This document shows, piece by piece, positions 8,713 through 18,168 of a stretch of 64,000 bases of DNA. The notes beneath the pieces are model-generated. The model saw only the letters and a program-made list of their open reading frames with translations. It did not search any database and had not been told where the DNA came from. Source of the DNA: Segetibacter sp. 3557_3 (GTDB lineage: Bacteria; Bacteroidota; Bacteroidia; Chitinophagales; Chitinophagaceae). The position numbers and the translations under genes were made by a program. Every line of letters starts with the position of its first letter. Within the stretch, counting starts at the first letter, position 1. The stretch spans positions 1 through 64,000 of the forward strand of contig NZ_SMSK01000009.1 in the NCBI RefSeq assembly GCF_004354985.1, given 5' to 3'.

Positions 8713-11700
8713 TTAAAATTTAATGTTAATACCAAAGTTGAACACCCTTTGTAATGGATATGTTTCACCATCAAAAGTTTCAGGATCCCTGCCCATGATT
8801 TCTGAAGAGGATGCCGTAAGCAGGTTGAAGCCATTGGCAAATACGCGCACGGTTTTCAGTTTGAATTTTCCGGTCAATGATGCCGGTAAAGCGTAGCCGA
8901 TCTCTGCGTTCTTTAACCTCAGGTAGTCCCCTGAACGTACCCAATAGGATGAGTTCGCCTGGTTGTTATCATTCACGCCGATGTTCAAACGCGGGTAAGT
9001 AGCGGTCGCTGCGGTTTGCGGGGTCCACCGATCCAGGTGGTGCTCAAAAGCCTGTCCAAGTCCATTATTTTGGAAAGCCCAATAGCTACTGCTCAGAGAA
9101 TTTGGATTGATGCCGCCCATGTAGATGTTGCGGTTCTGAACACCCTGAATTAACGCACTAATATCGAAACCCTTCCATGAGGCACCAAGGGAGAGCCCAT
9201 AATACACCAGTGGTTTCGTTCTGCCAATCGCGGTTATATCAAACTGGTTGATGATCCCGTCGCTGTTAAGGTCCTTGTATTTGATATCCCCGGGCCGAGG
9301 ACTATAACCTTCGATTTTTGCGCTGGAAGTAATCTCGGCATTGGTGCTGAATAAACTCTCTGCGATATAGCCAAAACGCTGACCCACGGGTTGACCGGTA
9401 CGCTTCATCCAGTCGTAGCGTTGGAACACCTCGTCAGAATAGAGTACTTCAGAACGAACGAGGGTGGCGTTAGCACTTGCAAAAAACTCGAAGTCTTTCA
9501 CAGCCTTTTGCCAACTGAGTTTTGCCTCCCAGCCCTTGTAACGATTGATACCGATATTCTCGTTTGGATAGTTGTTGCCGATGAGGCTGGTGTTTCTGCC
9601 ACGCTGCATTAGCAGGTCGTAGTAACGGTTACTAAAGTATTCTACGCCCACGGCAAGTTGGTCGTTAAAGAAAGCCGCATTCAAACCCAGGTTTAATTTG
9701 CTTGCTTTTTCAAATGTGATGTTGCGGTTGGCAAGTGTTTGTTCGGTAATGGCGGTATTTCCGCTTGCGGCTGTACCAAAAATAACACTGGGGCCGTCGA
9801 AGTAGCGTTGTATATAAGTAAAGTTACCGGGGTTGTCGTTGCCCGTTTTACCATAAGATCCAAATAGCTTAAGCCGGCTGATCCAACGGGTATTTTTTAA
9901 AAAATCTTCCTGGTTGATGTTCCAGCCAAAGCCAACAGATGGAAAGAAGCCCACCTTTGTTGCACCATTGTCGGGGTAACGATTGGAGCCATTTAATCCG
10001 TAAGCACCTTCAAGAATGTATTTGCCTTTGTAGTTATAGGCTACACGGCCGGATGTGCCGATGATGGTATAGGGTACGTTGATAAAACCATCAGTTGAAT
10101 TATCCCGGTTAGCAAGTACGATAGCACTAAGGCCATGTGCATTATTAAAGGTTCGGTCATAACCGATGCTGAATTCTTCGTAGTCGGTACGTCCCTGGTA
10201 GGCTATGCTTTGTGCGTTTGCCTGTGTTCCATTTGCGCCAAAGGTGGTATAACCGGTACCTGCGCGTTGGTAAACTGCAAAGGTTTTACTGCGGTTCTGA
10301 TCTTCGGAAAGGGTATTGTAATAAGCAACTTTGGCCTGCATCCAGAGCCCGGGGGTAATTTCATCCAGTGTTCTTTTCAGGTATACATTTACCAACATGT
10401 CACGCTTATAGTTCTGGCGGTATCCCGAACCAATTGTTTGCGCAAGCAGGTTGTTCTGGAACTGTGATGTGCCTGCAAAGCTTCCGTTTGCATTAAGTAA
10501 AGGGTAAGCATTGGCTGGTGTGTTCAGCAGGTTAACGAGAATACTCGGGGTTCCCGCACCAGGTTCATTTGCATTAAGAATACGTCCCAACAGGTAGATG
10601 CCGCCGGTCAACTTGCTGGTAATGCTAACGTCTACATTAGAACGAATGACATAACTTTTAAAACTATTATTCGTGTTATATGCGTTGCTATCAACTGTTT
10701 TAAAGAAACCCGATTGGTTTAGGTGTTCAAGAGATACATAATAGCGTGCATAACGGTTGCCGCCCGTTGCACTTAAGGTATAGCGATTGAAGGTGGAGGT
10801 TCTGTTTGTAATTTCATCTCTCCAGTTTACATCAGGGTAAGCCAGCGAGTTCGACTGGTTTTTATAAGCCTGCAAAACCGAATCAGGATAAAGCGGGGTT
10901 GATCCATCATTCACCCGCGCTTCGTTGTACAGGGTTGCATAGTCAAATGCATTGAGCGCCTTTGGAAATCCCAAAGATTCCTGAACCGCGGTTTGCGCGG
11001 TAAAAGAAATCTGCTGCCGTTCGGGTCTTCCTTTTTTCGTGCTAACCACAACTGCTCCACCTGAGCCCCTCACCCCTAACATGGCGGCACCAAGAGCATC
11101 TTTCACCACCGTTATAGATTCAATTTCCTCAAGGTCGAACTGGGTCAGGTTGGCGATCACGCCATCAATCACCACAACAGGGGTTTGCCCACGCAAACTG
11201 AAAGAAGCACCGTCACTTCCCGGAAGACCGGAAGACTGTAGCGTGTACAAGCCAGCCAGGCGACCCGTCAACGTGTTTCTGAAGTTGGAAGTTGGTGACT
11301 TGAGTATCTCAGGTGAGTAAATAACATCAGTTGATGCGACAGATAGATTTGCCGGAACACTATGATAAATCAGTTGAACAGGATTTACATCCCTGGCAAC
11401 AATCCCGTTGTCTCGTTCAAGAAGTAGCTCAATCGTTGTTGCTTCAGATAAAACGTACCTGAGGGATCTAAAACCTGGATGATCCACAAGCAGCGTATCA
11501 CCCGGTTGGGCAGTTATCGAAAAGGTACCATTAGCCACCGTTGTTGCTGTTGCTCCGGTGCCGGAAACAAATAACTGAACACCCGGTATTGGTTTTCGTG
11601 ATTGGTTTACAACAAGGCCCTGGTAGGTTGCAAAATATTTTGGTGAGGCTTCAATTTTTTCTTTTCCGGGAAGCCTTTTAAACGGATTTGCATTGGTTCC

Positions 11701-11754
11701 GGAAATACATGCGAGAGATAGAAAGACAAAGGCAAAAGCACTTTTTAATTTCAT
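8713..11754 (-). CDS. Divergent SusC/RagA-family TonB-linked outer-membrane transporter
   Basis: A 1013-residue transporter and first gene of the four-gene run. It has a signal peptide (about 1-22), an N-terminal beta-sandwich (about 42-115), a plug domain and a barrel ending FNFGINIKF. It is odd in two ways. The usual plug motif LKDAS.TAIYG.RGANG is changed to VKDALGAAMLGVRGSGGA, and the linker between beta-sandwich and plug is atypical: the usual VVVGYG-type TonB-box stretch of its neighbour is replaced by a segment around residues 115-150. The barrel is intact, so it is probably functional. A candidate promoter lies about 46-76 bases upstream of the start. Confidence 0.94.
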   Translation of the reverse strand: MKLKSAFAFVFLSLACISGTNANPFKRLPGKEKIEASPKYFATYQGLVVNQSRKPIPGVQLFVSGTGATATTVANGTFSITAQPGDTLLVDHPGFRSLRYVLSEATTIELLLERDNGIVARDVNPVQLIYHSVPANLSVASTDVIYSPEILKSPTSNFRNTLTGRLAGLYTLQSSGLPGSDGASFSLRGQTPVVVIDGVIANLTQFDLEEIESITVVKDALGAAMLGVRGSGGAVVVSTKKGRPERQQISFTAQTAVQESLGFPKALNAFDYATLYNEARVNDGSTPLYPDSVLQAYKNQSNSLAYPDVNWRDEITNRTSTFNRYTLSATGGNRYARYYVSLEHLNQSGFFKTVDSNAYNTNNSFKSYVIRSNVDVSITSKLTGGIYLLGRILNANEPGAGTPSILVNLLNTPANAYPLLNANGSFAGTSQFQNNLLAQTIGSGYRQNYKRDMLVNVYLKRTLDEITPGLWMQAKVAYYNTLSEDQNRSKTFAVYQRAGTGYTTFGANGTQANAQSIAYQGRTDYEEFSIGYDRTFNNAHGLSAIVLANRDNSTDGFINVPYTIIGTSGRVAYNYKGKYILEGAYGLNGSNRYPDNGATKVGFFPSVGFGWNINQEDFLKNTRWISRLKLFGSYGKTGNDNPGNFTYIQRYFDGPSVIFGTAASGNTAITEQTLANRNITFEKASKLNLGLNAAFFNDQLAVGVEYFSNRYYDLLMQRGRNTSLIGNNYPNENIGINRYKGWEAKLSWQKAVKDFEFFASANATLVRSEVLYSDEVFQRYDWMKRTGQPVGQRFGYIAESLFSTNAEITSSAKIEGYSPRPGDIKYKDLNSDGIINQFDITAIGRTKPLVYYGLSLGASWKGFDISALIQGVQNRNIYMGGINPNSLSSSYWAFQNNGLGQAFEHHLDRWTPQTAATATYPRLNIGVNDNNQANSSYWVRSGDYLRLKNAEIGYALPASLTGKFKLKTVRVFANGFNLLTASSSEIMGRDPETFDGETYPLQRVFNFGINIKF

Positions 11755-11799
11755 AGTTTAATTTATTCTATAACTAAGGTGGCGATTTGGCTAAAGTGC

Positions 11800-11830
11800 G
11801 CAATATTAACCAATTCTTAACGACAACAAA
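11800..11830 (-). promoter_or_regulatory. Candidate Bacteroidota-type promoter of the SusC/SusD operon
   Basis: On the minus strand a TTTG (-33 type, 11827-11830) is followed after 18 bases by TAATATTGC (11800-11808), one mismatch from the TAnnTTTG -7 consensus. The box is about 46 bases upstream of the SusC start at 11754. This is a motif match only. Confidence 0.4.
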
Positions 11831-12140
11831 CAAAAACAAAGGACCGGATTAGTCAATTTAATTCACCTGTTTTCAACACGAATGCATATCTATAATTCAG
11901 CTTAGTGTCAGCTATATTCAACGTGTATTTAAGACGCACTTTGCCACCAGCCGCAGTAAGCTGCTCTAAATGTCGGTCCTACTAAATGTTGTTGGCCGCT
12001 GATTCAATGCTATAACTACATGCTTTAGGTAGGAGTAATCCTAGCAACCAACCCGTCGGGGCGTTGCCTGTTTTTCGGCTTGCTTGTCCTTGCTAATATC
12101 AACGCGCCGCCATTGGCCCCAAACAGTTTGTAGTGAACCC

Positions 12141-12170
12141 AAAAAAACCGGCAAGGTTTACCCTGCCGGT
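12141..12170 (-). terminator. Rho-independent terminator, minus strand
   Basis: On the minus strand ACCGGCA pairs with TGCCGGT, with an inner 2-bp GG/CC extension and a 4-base loop, followed by seven T residues. It could end the efflux operon, but the nearest minus-strand coding end (12837) is about 670 bases upstream, leaving a long unexplained 3' region. Confidence 0.65.
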
Positions 12171-12362
12171 TCGAACTAATGAGTCATATCAATTTGATTC
12201 ACCCTAACTGATGCAAACTGCTTGCAATTTGGAACACAAAACGGGTCAATGCAGCGGTAGATACTGATTGTGCACCAACAGTCGGGAACCACGATCGACC
12301 ACTTGAAGTCGTTATATGAAAAGATTGGAGCGATCGGCCGAAGCCATATTCGGCTCCAGTTG

Positions 12363-12389
12363 CCCGCCCGGCTACGCTAGTCGGGCGGG
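12363..12389. repeat. GC-rich hairpin next to a decayed dispersed-repeat core
   Basis: CCCGCCCG (12363-12370) and CGGGCGGG (12382-12389) form a perfect 8-bp stem with an 11-base loop. It is followed by GTGTCATTCCCTTGTAC, a diverged form of the core (GCGTCGCACTCTTGTAC) of the dispersed inverted-repeat element. The two elements at 22.6 kb and 60.9 kb combine the same core with a GC-rich hairpin. Confidence 0.6.
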
Positions 12390-12464
12390 TGTGTCATTCC
12401 CTTGTACCTACCGTGTGGACACCTCTTTTAAGCGGCTTAAAAATGGAACACGGATAAGAGGGAT

Positions 12465-12517
12465 AAAATGGATAGGTATGCTTTATCTTTCTGCGAAGCA
12501 GAAAATCTATCCATTTT
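12465..12517. repeat. 53-bp nested inverted repeat
   Basis: An outer 11-bp perfect inverted repeat, AAAATGGATAG (12465-12475) with CTATCCATTTT (12507-12517), encloses an inner 7-bp repeat TTTCTGC/GCAGAAA (12488-12504) with a GAA loop. Similar 'cggataagagggataaaatgga' type DNA is common between genes in this phylum. No function is assigned. Confidence 0.6.
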
Positions 12518-12836
12518 GTTCAAAGCCGTAGCAAAAAGGATTGTTTTAGAAGATGAATTTTCGCCAAAATCCGATTAAGATCATTTTCCATCCGTGTATC
12601 ATACCGTAAACAACGTTCGTGCACTTCAGAAAAACTTCTGTACTGTTGCAGGTTCCCATTAAAACGGTAACCCGAGTTCGCTTAACCGGACAACAATGTG
12701 CTTCGCTATGTTATAATCAGTTTAACATAAAAAATCTTTGCTAAACCTGATGGAAACTAGACAGCATGAGAAGTGCTTAACATTCGCATGTTTCTGGCGA
12801 TCGGTTTAGAAGCCTTGATTTATCAGCAGGCTAAGG

Positions 12837-13025
12837 CTAGTCAATCGCCCACATATCGGCTTCAAACGCCTTTATCCTTTTCCTGCTTTTGTATTCAATC
12901 CGGCTGGTAACAACCTTGCCACCCAAAGCCTTTAATACGCAAAATACAGCTGCAAGCGCAAGCGCAATTTGCACACCGGTAACACCAATAAGGTATATCG
13001 TGAAAAACTGGAATAATTGTTTCAT
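12837..13025 (-). CDS. Small membrane protein of unknown function
   Basis: A 62-residue frame with one hydrophobic segment (about residues 7-34, rich in Leu, Ala and Val) and a basic tail (KSRKRIK) likely to face the cytoplasm. It lies 69 bases downstream of the outer-membrane efflux gene on the same strand and could be the last gene of that operon. I do not recognise a family. The composition looks protein-like (a clear hydrophobic span followed by charged residues), but a frame this short could occur by chance. Confidence 0.45.
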   Translation of the reverse strand: MKQLFQFFTIYLIGVTGVQIALALAAVFCVLKALGGKVVTSRIEYKSRKRIKAFEADMWAID

Positions 13026-13094
13026 AATATGAATTTGTTTAGGATCATTTTTGTTGATAATGCTGAAAGGGCTTGTGCAAGCCGCAGCAATGCG

Positions 13095-14507
13095 CTATCT
13101 CCATCCCCCACCTAAAGCACGGTACAACTCCGTTTTCGCATTAGTTTGTTCGAATGTTATTGCTGCAAGTTGCAGTTCGCTTTCAAGTACTTTTTCCTGT
13201 GCAGTAATCACCTCAAGATAATTGGCCATTCCTGTCTTGAACAACATGTTTGCGTTAACGATAGCCTGCTGCAGCGTATTCACCCGGGTGATCGCAAGCT
13301 GTCTTTCGAATTGAAGTTTTTCTACTTTAACCAACGCATCCGACACTTCCCCTACAGCCGTTAATACCGCCTGCCTGAACTGTATCACGCTTTTCTCCCG
13401 GTTGACCAATGCAAGGTTGTACGCGGTAGTGAGTTGCTTTTTCTGCAGCAATGGCTGTGCAATACTGCCTGCTACGATCCCAAACAGCGATGCAGGAACG
13501 TTAAACCAGTTGCTCGCAGTAAAAGTGTTGAGTCCACCGGCAGCGGTAATACTCAGCGAGGGATACATTGCTGCTTTTGCGATACCTGCCTGCGCGTTTG
13601 CGATGGAAAGCGCAAGCTCATAGCGCTTCACGTCTGGTCTGCGGCTGACCATTTCAGCTGGAAGTCCGGCAGACGTCTCGCCAGGCCAACTGAGCCCATT
13701 ATCCAGGCTGTTGCGTTGTATTCTTCCGGGTAAAGTTCCTGCAAGAATGCTCAGGGCGTTTTCCTGTACAGCTATCTCTTTTTCAAGTGACGGAACTAAC
13801 CCTGCTGCTGATAAATGTTGCGCTTCGGCCTGCTGAACCGCCAGTGCATTAACCTGTCCCGCAGTAAACTGCAGCCTGATGATGTTGAGGGTACTATCGT
13901 TTAGGGCGATGTTTTTTCGTGCAATTGCGAGCTGTGCATCCAACCTCAGCAGGTTTGCATATCCCTGTGCCACGGCGGCTACGATGTTGGTCTGAACTGC
14001 TTTTTTTGCCTCTTCAGTTTGCAGGTACCCGGCCAATGCAGCCGCCCTTTGATTCTTTATTTTACCCCAGATATCCGCTTCCCACGAAAGGTTGATGTTT
14101 GCGGAATAGTCCTCCACATGGGTGGAACCCAGGAACTGTTTTGCACTAAGTCCATTTAAACTATTGTCGGAGGGGCGGTTGGTATTTGCGGTTACCTGAA
14201 GTCTCGCATCCGGCAGGTACGACCACCTGGTTTGCTTCAACTGAAGGTCTGCATATTCTATATTTTTTAAAGCGAGCTGCATATCATAATTCCTGCTGAT
14301 TGCCTTCTGGATCAACTGTTGTAAAATGGGATCCTTGAAAAAGCGTTTCCATTCGAGCTCAGCTATGCCTGAAGTCTTTTCACTGGAGTCATTTCTAAAC
14401 TTCGACGGCAAATCAATCGCCGGCGGCGCAACAGGTTTGGTAACATTGCAGGCATTAAACACTGCTACAATTACGAGTAGCAGAAAGCCATTTTTAATTA
14501 AGTTCAT
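13095..14507 (-). CDS. RND efflux outer-membrane lipoprotein (NodT/OprM-CusC family)
   Basis: A 470-residue TolC-like outer-membrane channel that would form the exit duct of the tripartite pump encoded upstream. The N-terminus is a lipoprotein signal with the lipidated Cys at residue 20 (FNAC). Two related outer-membrane efflux repeats follow, each rich in the Ala/Gln/Leu-heavy helices of the alpha-barrel, including the conserved SRRPDVKRYE segment in the middle and TYLEVITAQ-like sequence (NYLEVITAQ) near the end. It starts 146 bases after the pump gene stops, in the order adaptor-pump-channel typical of Bacteroidota HAE1 operons. Confidence 0.93.
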   Translation of the reverse strand: MNLIKNGFLLLVIVAVFNACNVTKPVAPPAIDLPSKFRNDSSEKTSGIAELEWKRFFKDPILQQLIQKAISRNYDMQLALKNIEYADLQLKQTRWSYLPDARLQVTANTNRPSDNSLNGLSAKQFLGSTHVEDYSANINLSWEADIWGKIKNQRAAALAGYLQTEEAKKAVQTNIVAAVAQGYANLLRLDAQLAIARKNIALNDSTLNIIRLQFTAGQVNALAVQQAEAQHLSAAGLVPSLEKEIAVQENALSILAGTLPGRIQRNSLDNGLSWPGETSAGLPAEMVSRRPDVKRYELALSIANAQAGIAKAAMYPSLSITAAGGLNTFTASNWFNVPASLFGIVAGSIAQPLLQKKQLTTAYNLALVNREKSVIQFRQAVLTAVGEVSDALVKVEKLQFERQLAITRVNTLQQAIVNANMLFKTGMANYLEVITAQEKVLESELQLAAITFEQTNAKTELYRALGGGWR

Positions 14508-14653
14508 TGTTGTTGTTTTACTGCTTGTTGAAGGTGCCTGCAGGTATGCGCTTAACTTCGATTGCTTAACGCAAACCCTGCAAGGTTCCCTCTAATAGTC
14601 CGTTGTTTAAGGCGGGGCAAAATATCTGGCACCCGCCTTTTCGGATTATCGGT

Positions 14654-17600
14654 TTATACCATTACAGGCTTTGGACGATGAAGAGTTTCGGCGTGATGCT
14701 GAGGAATGACAAGCTTTGGCCTGCCGGTAATTTTTTCCTGTAGTCGCTGGAAGATGATGAATAGTACAGGAATGATAAACACACCAAGCAGTACCCCGGT
14801 TACCATACCGCCGGCTGCACCAATGCTGATGGAATGATTACCTAAGGCCGATGGTCCATCGGCACGCATCATTGGTATGAGTCCAACAATAAAAGCAAGA
14901 GATGTCATAATAATGGGACGTAGCCTGAGCCTCGCTGCTTCAAGGGCGGCAACAACCAGGGTTTTACCTGCGCGGCGGCGTTGCAACGCAAATTCAACAA
15001 TCAGGATGGCATTTTTTGCCAGTAACCCGATGAGCATAACAAGTGCTACCTGCACGTAGATATTGTTTTCGATCCCTGTCAGGCCTATGGCTGCAAATAC
15101 ACCAAACACACCCACCGGGATGGATAAGATCACCGATAACGGCACCAGGTAACTTTCGTACTGCGCTGCAAGTAAAAAATAAACAAACAGCAGGCATAGG
15201 GTGAAAATGATTACCGACTGTCCGCCGGACTGTATTTCCTCTTTGGTTAACCCCGAAAATTCGTAGGTATAGCCTTCAGGTAAACTGGCTGCTGCAACTT
15301 CTTCCACCGCTCGTATCGCATCACCTGAACTATAGCCCGGTTTTGCCATAGCGTTGATACCAATTGAATTAAACAGGTTATATCGCGACACTGTTTCAGG
15401 ACCATAAACCCGGTTCAATTTCACCAGGGTGTTGATAGGCACCATGTCGCCACCGCGGTTTTTTACAAACACATTATCTATCGCCGACGGTGCTGCCCGC
15501 GACGCCATATCGGCCTGAACCAGCACACGGTAATACTTACCAAAACGGTTGAAATCTGATGCCTGGGCACTACCAAAGTATCCCTGCATGGTTTGCAAAA
15601 TGTCTTTGACGTTTACCCCAAGTTGCTCAGCTTTCACATCATCTACTTCAAGCTCTAGCTGCGGGTAATCTGCTTTGAAGGACGTGAATGCCATGGCAAT
15701 TTCTTCGCGCTTCATCAGGTCAGCAATAAACTTTGTAGAGACGGTATTGAACTTGTCCAGCTTGCCCCCGCTCCTATCCTGCAACACCATGTCTAGCCCA
15801 TCTACATTACTAAAACCCGGCACTGTTGGAAAGGTGAACACGAAGAAATCAGCAGCTTTAATACTTCCGAGTTTTTCGCGCACCTGCGACATGATGGCAT
15901 TGATGTCTTTAACCTTTCCACGTTCTTTTGCGGGTTTCAACAATACAAAGGCAACTGCTGATGAAGGGCTTGATGACTGTGTAAGGATATTAAAACCCGA
16001 TAGCCCCATCACTGTTCTGTTTGCCTCGATAGTACCCAGTACTTTTTCAGTTTCCTGTACAACCTGGGTTGTACGTTGCAGGGAAGCACCTGCGGGCATA
16101 GACATAGAAATCGCAATGAAACCCTGGTCTTCGGAAGGAATAAAACCCGATGGTGTTTTCTTTACCATCCATACGGTACTCAGTAAGACTACTGCGAGCC
16201 CTGCAAGACCGATCCATTTGTAGCGTACCAGGTACCGAAGCCCGCCAACATACTTCTCCGTGAGCGAACTAAAGCCCCTGTTAAAACCGGCAAAAAACCT
16301 TTCTTTAAATCCTTTTATTCCCCGGGGATCAGCTGCGGTGCCATGTTTATGTTTCAAAAACAAGGCGGCAAGTGCGGGGCTTAGTGTCAAAGCATTTACC
16401 GCTGATATCACGATTGCAATTGCCAGCGTGAACGCAAATTGTCTATAGAAAACTCCTGTTGAACCCTTCATAAATCCAACCGGCAAAAACACGGCACTCA
16501 TCACCAGCGTAATGGAAATAATCGCCCCGGTCATCTCGTGCATGGCAGCCGTGGTGGCCGCTTTTGCGGGCAAGTGGTCGCGCTCCATTTTGGCATGAAC
16601 AGCCTCAACCACAACTATTGCATCATCCACTACAATACCTATCGCAAGCACCAGTGCAAACAGGGTCAGCAGGTTAATTGAGAAGCCAAACAATTGCATA
16701 AAAAAGAAGGTGCCGACAATAGCAACAGGTACAGCGATCGCAGGGATCAGGGTTGCACGCAAATCCTGCAGGAACAAAAACACTACGATAAACACGAGGA
16801 TAAAAGCTTCGATAAGTGTATGTATTACCTGGCTTATCGATTGGTCAAGCGAGTCTTTCGTATTGTATAGTATCAGGTGCTTGACCCCTTTTGGAAAGTT
16901 CTTGGAGGCCTTCTTCATCAGGTCAGCGATGGCAATCTGTATCTCGTTAGAGTTAGAGCCTGCGAGTTGCATCGCCGCGATATTGATACCCGGCTTACCA
17001 TTAACCCTCGTGTAATTACCATAGGTATAAGCGCCAAATTCTATCCTTGCCACGTCTTTTAAACGAAGCATAGAACCATCGGCGTTCGACTTGATTACAA
17101 TGTTTTCGTAGTCTGCCGGCTGATTTAATTTCCCCTTATACTTAATCACATATTCAAATGCCTCTGTACTACTCTCACCAAATTTCCCGGGAGCTGCTTC
17201 AAGGTTTTTATCCTGTATAGCACCAACTACTTCGGTTGGGGTCAGGTTATATGCAGCCATCTGCGCAGGGTTGAGCCAGACGCGCATGGAGTAATCCTTG
17301 CTTCCACCAAATATGATAGACTGGCCCACACCCGGTATACGCTTGATCTCGGGAATTATGTTTATCTGCGCATAGTTGGCGAGAAAGGTTTGGTCATAAG
17401 TTGCAGTGTCTTCGGCGTAAAGGTCCACAACCATCAACAGGCTGTTTTGTTGTTTTGCCGTTGTAACACCGGCCTGCACAACCTCAAGGGGTAGCTGGCT
17501 GCTTGCCTGCGAAACCCTGTTCTGTACGTTTACCGCGGCCTGGTCGGGATCTGTACCAAGCTTAAAATAAATGGTAATCACCAGCGATCCGTCGTTGCTT

Positions 17601-17845
17601 GCGGTTGAGCTCATGTAACTCATATTCTCCACCCCATTGATACTTTCTTCGAGTGAAGGAGCAACGGAACGTAATACCGTTTCGGCGTTCGCGCCGGGGT
17701 AAAAAGCAGTAACCTGTACTGCCGGGGGGGCGATGTCGGGAAATTGTTGCAGGGGCAAACCCGTTAGGCCGAGTACACCCAGGATGATCAGTAAGATGGA
17801 GACCACGGTAGCCATAACAGGCTTTTCGATAAATCTTTTAAACAT
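14654..17845 (-). CDS. RND multidrug efflux inner-membrane transporter (AcrB/HAE1 family)
   Basis: A 1063-residue proton-driven pump. It begins with the HAE1 signature MFKRFIEKPV and a first membrane helix. Two large periplasmic loops alternate with two groups of membrane helices. The proton-relay Asp pair is at 407-408 in IGIVVDDAIVVVEA, and the partner lysine is in LLAKNAILIVEFA in the second half. The length and motif content match AcrB-type pumps for hydrophobic drugs rather than heavy-metal (HME) pumps, which are distinguished by different transmembrane charged residues. It lies downstream of the adaptor (18169-19314). The 323-base spacer between them is long for an operon and contains a decayed repeat element. 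Confidence 0.96.
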   Translation of the reverse strand: MFKRFIEKPVMATVVSILLIILGVLGLTGLPLQQFPDIAPPAVQVTAFYPGANAETVLRSVAPSLEESINGVENMSYMSSTASNDGSLVITIYFKLGTDPDQAAVNVQNRVSQASSQLPLEVVQAGVTTAKQQNSLLMVVDLYAEDTATYDQTFLANYAQINIIPEIKRIPGVGQSIIFGGSKDYSMRVWLNPAQMAAYNLTPTEVVGAIQDKNLEAAPGKFGESSTEAFEYVIKYKGKLNQPADYENIVIKSNADGSMLRLKDVARIEFGAYTYGNYTRVNGKPGINIAAMQLAGSNSNEIQIAIADLMKKASKNFPKGVKHLILYNTKDSLDQSISQVIHTLIEAFILVFIVVFLFLQDLRATLIPAIAVPVAIVGTFFFMQLFGFSINLLTLFALVLAIGIVVDDAIVVVEAVHAKMERDHLPAKAATTAAMHEMTGAIISITLVMSAVFLPVGFMKGSTGVFYRQFAFTLAIAIVISAVNALTLSPALAALFLKHKHGTAADPRGIKGFKERFFAGFNRGFSSLTEKYVGGLRYLVRYKWIGLAGLAVVLLSTVWMVKKTPSGFIPSEDQGFIAISMSMPAGASLQRTTQVVQETEKVLGTIEANRTVMGLSGFNILTQSSSPSSAVAFVLLKPAKERGKVKDINAIMSQVREKLGSIKAADFFVFTFPTVPGFSNVDGLDMVLQDRSGGKLDKFNTVSTKFIADLMKREEIAMAFTSFKADYPQLELEVDDVKAEQLGVNVKDILQTMQGYFGSAQASDFNRFGKYYRVLVQADMASRAAPSAIDNVFVKNRGGDMVPINTLVKLNRVYGPETVSRYNLFNSIGINAMAKPGYSSGDAIRAVEEVAAASLPEGYTYEFSGLTKEEIQSGGQSVIIFTLCLLFVYFLLAAQYESYLVPLSVILSIPVGVFGVFAAIGLTGIENNIYVQVALVMLIGLLAKNAILIVEFALQRRRAGKTLVVAALEAARLRLRPIIMTSLAFIVGLIPMMRADGPSALGNHSISIGAAGGMVTGVLLGVFIIPVLFIIFQRLQEKITGRPKLVIPQHHAETLHRPKPVMV

Positions 17846-17862
17846 GTTGTTGAAATTGAGTT

Positions 17863-17950
17863 CTGGTATAATCAGTAGTTTTTTTGGTGACCAGCATTTG
17901 CTTTCTGTGGATCCCCGGTTGTGTCACTCACTTGTACGGCATCTTTTTAT
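17863..17950. repeat. Decayed copy of the dispersed inverted-repeat element
   Basis: Between the adaptor and pump genes, the sequence ATCAGTAGTTTTTTTGG...GTTGTGTCACTCACTTGTACGGCA follows the order of the intact elements in reverse orientation, with many substitutions. It fills part of the 17846-18168 gap; the rest of that gap shows nothing I can interpret. Confidence 0.5.
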
Positions 17951-18168
17951 GGCAGCCGGTGAACTCGTAACACACTTAGGAGACGCTCAGGAAAAATGCA
18001 CATCCACGGCTATTCATTTGTGGCGGTTACATGGCGCATGTTTGGGCAATAGTTTAGCAGCACAGTCTTTAGCTGAATTAAAATGGGAACCCCCAAACTG
18101 GAATGAGTGGTGTTGATGGTTATTATCTATGCACCCTACCCACTGCCAAACCGGTTATCATTACAGAG

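Larger units (their letters stand above)
11755..12836. other. Long intergenic region between the SusC operon and the efflux operon
   Basis: About 1.08 kb without a convincing gene. It holds the SusC promoter candidate near its left end, a minus-strand terminator at 12141-12170, a GC-rich hairpin at 12363-12389 with a decayed core of the dispersed repeat behind it, and a long AT-rich hairpin at 12465-12517. The 71-codon plus-strand frame at 12316-12531 runs through these repeats and is rejected. Confidence 0.6.

Noticed and set aside
12140-12180. tRNA T-arm (GGTTCGAA)
   Set aside because: The matching stem and the rest of a cloverleaf are absent; the sequence is a terminator hairpin on the minus strand.
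12316-12531. 71-codon plus-strand frame
   Set aside because: It runs through a GC-rich hairpin and a nested inverted repeat, and has no recognisable family or start signal.
15675-16223. 182-codon plus-strand frame inside the RND pump gene
   Set aside because: It lies antisense within the intact pump gene with strong family motifs and has no own evidence.
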